Positions 15,448-17,457 of a DNA stretch of 17,457 bases are shown in pieces. The notes under the pieces were generated by a model, which searched no databases, had not been told where the DNA came from, and saw nothing but the letters and a program-made list of their open reading frames with translations. The stretch lies in contig CAKZZM010000117.1 in NCBI GenBank assembly GCA_937885465.1, positions 1 through 17,457 of the forward strand, given 5' to 3'. The position numbers and the translations under genes were made by a program. This stretch comes from an uncultured Bacteroidales bacterium (GTDB taxonomy: Bacteria > Bacteroidota > Bacteroidia > Bacteroidales > Paludibacteraceae). Position 1 is the first letter of the stretch. Each line of letters begins with the position of its first letter.

Positions 15448-17313
15448 CTATCTGATTATCATAGTTGCACCGCCGCCCACTTGCAAGTGCAGAGGGATTA
15501 TGGCGGTTTTCTTATTGAGGCGTTTGATTTTCTTTTCTGTTACTCTGACATGCGTCTTGGTTTGTACGCTTGCATCGTCTGTATAAAGGCTTATGCGTGA
15601 AGGTAGGTGGCTGAACTCCAATTCCCTCAAATCTACGGTGATGTCTCGCTCCGTGCTGTTATTGAGAGCCGCAACGAACCATGTATCGCCTTTGCGGCGT
15701 GCGATGAGGATATAGGAGTTCGGATCACCGGCAAGGACACGTGTCTCGTCCCATGTAACAGGCAGTTGTTCAAACCAACTCATCTCCGGTTCGCCCGTGT
15801 AGTATTGCGGTTTGTCGTACCAGAAAAGCGTGACAAGCGGCGAGGCATAGACCATCGACGCCGCCAACTGGTGACCGTGGGTATTGCGCAGTCGTTTGTC
15901 GTAATAGCAGATTGTATAATCCGCTGCTCCGCAGAGCATGCGGGTGAAGGCGAGTTTGACGTTGTGGTCGCCGTCCGGGAACTCCTCGTTGCCGCATATG
16001 CCCTCTTGTGTGAGTAGGTTAGGGTAGGTATGGCTGAACCCTGTAGGTCTGTATTCGTCATGGATATTCATCATAAGGTGGTTCTCCGCAGCTAACCGCA
16101 CCAAATCGTGCAGCCATACAGACCAGCGATGGGAAGCGTATTGCACAAAACCCGATTTGACACCCACCACGCCCCATTGGCGCAGTAGCGGGAAGAGTTC
16201 TCGTGCCTGTTTCATCAGCGCATGCTGGTTGACATAGAGCCATACGCCCACCCCTTTGGAGGCGGCATAGCGGCATACTTCGGGCATATCTAACCGGTCA
16301 ATGACCTGTGTGGCATCCCCATCTTGCGAGGTGCAGGGTTCATACCATTTCCAGTCGAAGAGCATATATTGGATGTTATGCTCCGCGCAGAAATCAATGG
16401 TAGCCCGTGCTCCCTCCATTGTGAGAGTTGTCTCTCGCATGATCTTACCGGGTTTCACCCAAGAGAAATCACCTTGCGGCTCGGGATTGAGTCCGTCCAC
16501 GAGTGCTACGGACTTCTCCAATATAGCCCCAGGCGTGCGTGCCGCCATAATGATTTTCCATGGCGTAGCGTAATAGGTGACGAGATCCACAGGGCTGTAC
16601 ATGACCGTGGATATTTGAGATTGGTCATTGGTGATTTGTAACTTGGAGTGGCACCAATCATCCACATCAGCGGTGAGGATGGCAGTCCAGAGATTATCGC
16701 GATGGCAGAGGAGAGGCATCTCGACGGGGCGGATGAGGCTGTCTATAGGCAGGTACTCAAAGCCCGCTTGCGCCCATTGCTCGGCATACGCCATAGTACC
16801 CTGCGGCAGGGCGTAGGTAGTCTCGTCGGCTATGACCTTATGGAAGATCGCGGCAGGGTGTTCAGGGAAGAAATAGCGGAACGCCATACCTTCGTTATAC
16901 ATCCTGACTTCAATATTCAGTCTGTAGTTGGAGCGCACAAGCCCGTCTTTATCTGCCATACGGGCATTACCCATTGGTGCCGATGGTTCTGCCGGTTGTT
17001 CGGGTTTGCGGCTGAGATAGATGGTAAAGGCGTTATAGTTCTCATATTGTTCAGGTGCGCTCACCGAGTCCCACTCCATCGGATCCATCCAACTCGCGTA
17101 TTGAGGCAGGGTACGCATACCTAACGCCATTTCCCAGCAACGGTTGTCAAGATTGAGTCCCAGACGCGAGGAAGCTAACACGGTATCGCCCTCATAGGCA
17201 AGCGAATAGGTAGTCACGAACGGCTGCGCATCGTTCTGCGAGAACGAAGCGGCGAACTTGCCATTAGGTGAGGCTAAGCTAACTATGGATACAAGTACTA
17301 TAAGCAGGTTCAT
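15448..17313 (-). CDS. GH97 glycosidase (SusB-like family), exported
   Basis: The 621-residue protein has a short signal sequence (MNLLIVLVSIVSLA) and then the GH97 N-terminal start SPNGKF. Family features follow in order: SRLGL (49-53), the barrel with MLFDWKWYEP (317-326), GVVGVKSGFV (381-390), NIHDEYRPTGFSHTYPNLLTQEGICGNEE (416-444), and VTWDETRVLAGD (519-530). GH97 enzymes are calcium-dependent alpha-glucosidases or alpha-galactosidases of the periplasm or cell surface. Retaining members carry an Asp nucleophile in a GVK-x-DF context. Here that position reads S387-G388, while Glu420 lies in HDEYRPTG, the pattern expected of the inverting, SusB-type group; this is from memory of the family. 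Glu523 in WDET is the likely acid. The start is 25 bp after the upstream partial gene. A heptamer repeat encodes the QITNDQSQIS stretch (226-235). Confidence 0.9.
   Translation of the reverse strand: MNLLIVLVSIVSLASPNGKFAASFSQNDAQPFVTTYSLAYEGDTVLASSRLGLNLDNRCWEMALGMRTLPQYASWMDPMEWDSVSAPEQYENYNAFTIYLSRKPEQPAEPSAPMGNARMADKDGLVRSNYRLNIEVRMYNEGMAFRYFFPEHPAAIFHKVIADETTYALPQGTMAYAEQWAQAGFEYLPIDSLIRPVEMPLLCHRDNLWTAILTADVDDWCHSKLQITNDQSQISTVMYSPVDLVTYYATPWKIIMAARTPGAILEKSVALVDGLNPEPQGDFSWVKPGKIMRETTLTMEGARATIDFCAEHNIQYMLFDWKWYEPCTSQDGDATQVIDRLDMPEVCRYAASKGVGVWLYVNQHALMKQARELFPLLRQWGVVGVKSGFVQYASHRWSVWLHDLVRLAAENHLMMNIHDEYRPTGFSHTYPNLLTQEGICGNEEFPDGDHNVKLAFTRMLCGAADYTICYYDKRLRNTHGHQLAASMVYASPLVTLFWYDKPQYYTGEPEMSWFEQLPVTWDETRVLAGDPNSYILIARRKGDTWFVAALNNSTERDITVDLRELEFSHLPSRISLYTDDASVQTKTHVRVTEKKIKRLNKKTAIIPLHLQVGGGATMIIR
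16613..16647 (-). repeat. Five heptamers inside the GH97 gene
   Basis: On the plus strand five 7-bp units (ATTTGAG, ATTGGTC, ATTGGTG, ATTTGTA, ACTTGGA) follow without gaps. They encode residues around KLQITNDQSQIS, between the CHS and TVMYS segments. The 35-bp length is not a multiple of three, so gain or loss of a single unit would break the gene. Confidence 0.85.
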
Positions 17314-17338
17314 AATGTATTTGACTTTCTACTTTTGT

Positions 17339-17457
17339 CTATTTAAAAACTATATTCTCTACGTAAGGACCGACGAGGAAGCGACACATGTCGGAGGTTT
17401 TGTACCAGCGGGGTTTGCCGGGCATGGTGTCGTAAATATGCTTGCCGTCAATGACGA
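17339..17457 (-). CDS. C-terminal end of an unrecognised gene (partial)
   Basis: A minus-strand frame enters from the right edge and ends at TAG 17341-17339. It shows 38 residues, including GKHIYDTMPGKPRWYKTSD and VGPYVENIVF. The stop lies 25 bp before the GH97 start, so it belongs to the same operon. I do not recognise the family; a carbohydrate-active or other exported protein would fit the context, but this piece is too short to tell. Confidence 0.6.
   Translation of the reverse strand, partial: VIDGKHIYDTMPGKPRWYKTSDMCRFLVGPYVENIVFK

Overview
The window looks like a chromosomal segment of a Bacteroidales bacterium (Bacteroides/Prevotella relatives). The evidence is promoters of the Bacteroidetes type (TTTG, about 20 nt, TAnnTTTG), a periplasmic two-component-propeller regulator, GH97, GH88 and GH43 carbohydrate genes, and a CDS-repeat surface adhesin with an IgGFc-binding-type head. 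No tRNA, rRNA, CRISPR array, transposase or phage gene was seen.

Left part (1-3740): one very large minus-strand secreted adhesin gene runs off the left edge with 1163 codons visible. It has its own promoter and a leader of about 210 nt that begins with a hairpin. Next comes about 1.1 kb without a protein gene (3490-4591). It is not empty: it holds a 17-bp inverted repeat, a chain of at least seven hairpins ending in a strong terminator (a candidate structured RNA of about 320 nt on the minus strand), and the terminator of the next gene.

Middle (4538-6911): a minus-strand unit reads from an intact promoter through the wreck of a GH43 glycosidase gene (signal peptide and first residues joined to the last 90 or so residues, with a frame change and an in-frame stop), then a KduD-type short-chain dehydrogenase, then a class I mannose-6-phosphate isomerase. 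Divergent from it is a 903-residue transmembrane regulator: periplasmic propeller, Y_Y_Y domain, one membrane helix, and an AraC-type DNA-binding domain with no histidine kinase or receiver between them.

Right part (9939-17457): a tightly packed minus-strand operon converges on the regulator. In transcription order it holds the end of an unrecognised gene, a GH97 glycosidase, a GH88 unsaturated glucuronyl hydrolase lipoprotein, two related secreted beta-helix proteins that share 374 identical base pairs, a 45-codon small gene, and a long inverted repeat that probably terminates both convergent units. GH88 would release unsaturated uronic acid, and a KduD-type enzyme acts in the catabolism of that product, so the regulator, KduD and operon plausibly form part of a system for a uronic-acid polysaccharide; the substrate cannot be read from this window. 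SusC/SusD genes are not visible.

The most interesting points are the hairpin-chain RNA candidate, the collapsed GH43 gene that keeps its promoter, heptamer-type tandem repeats placed inside GH97 and GH88 and at the manA ribosome-binding region, the 374-bp identical block in two adjacent genes, the one-component membrane regulator and the 45-residue peptide gene.
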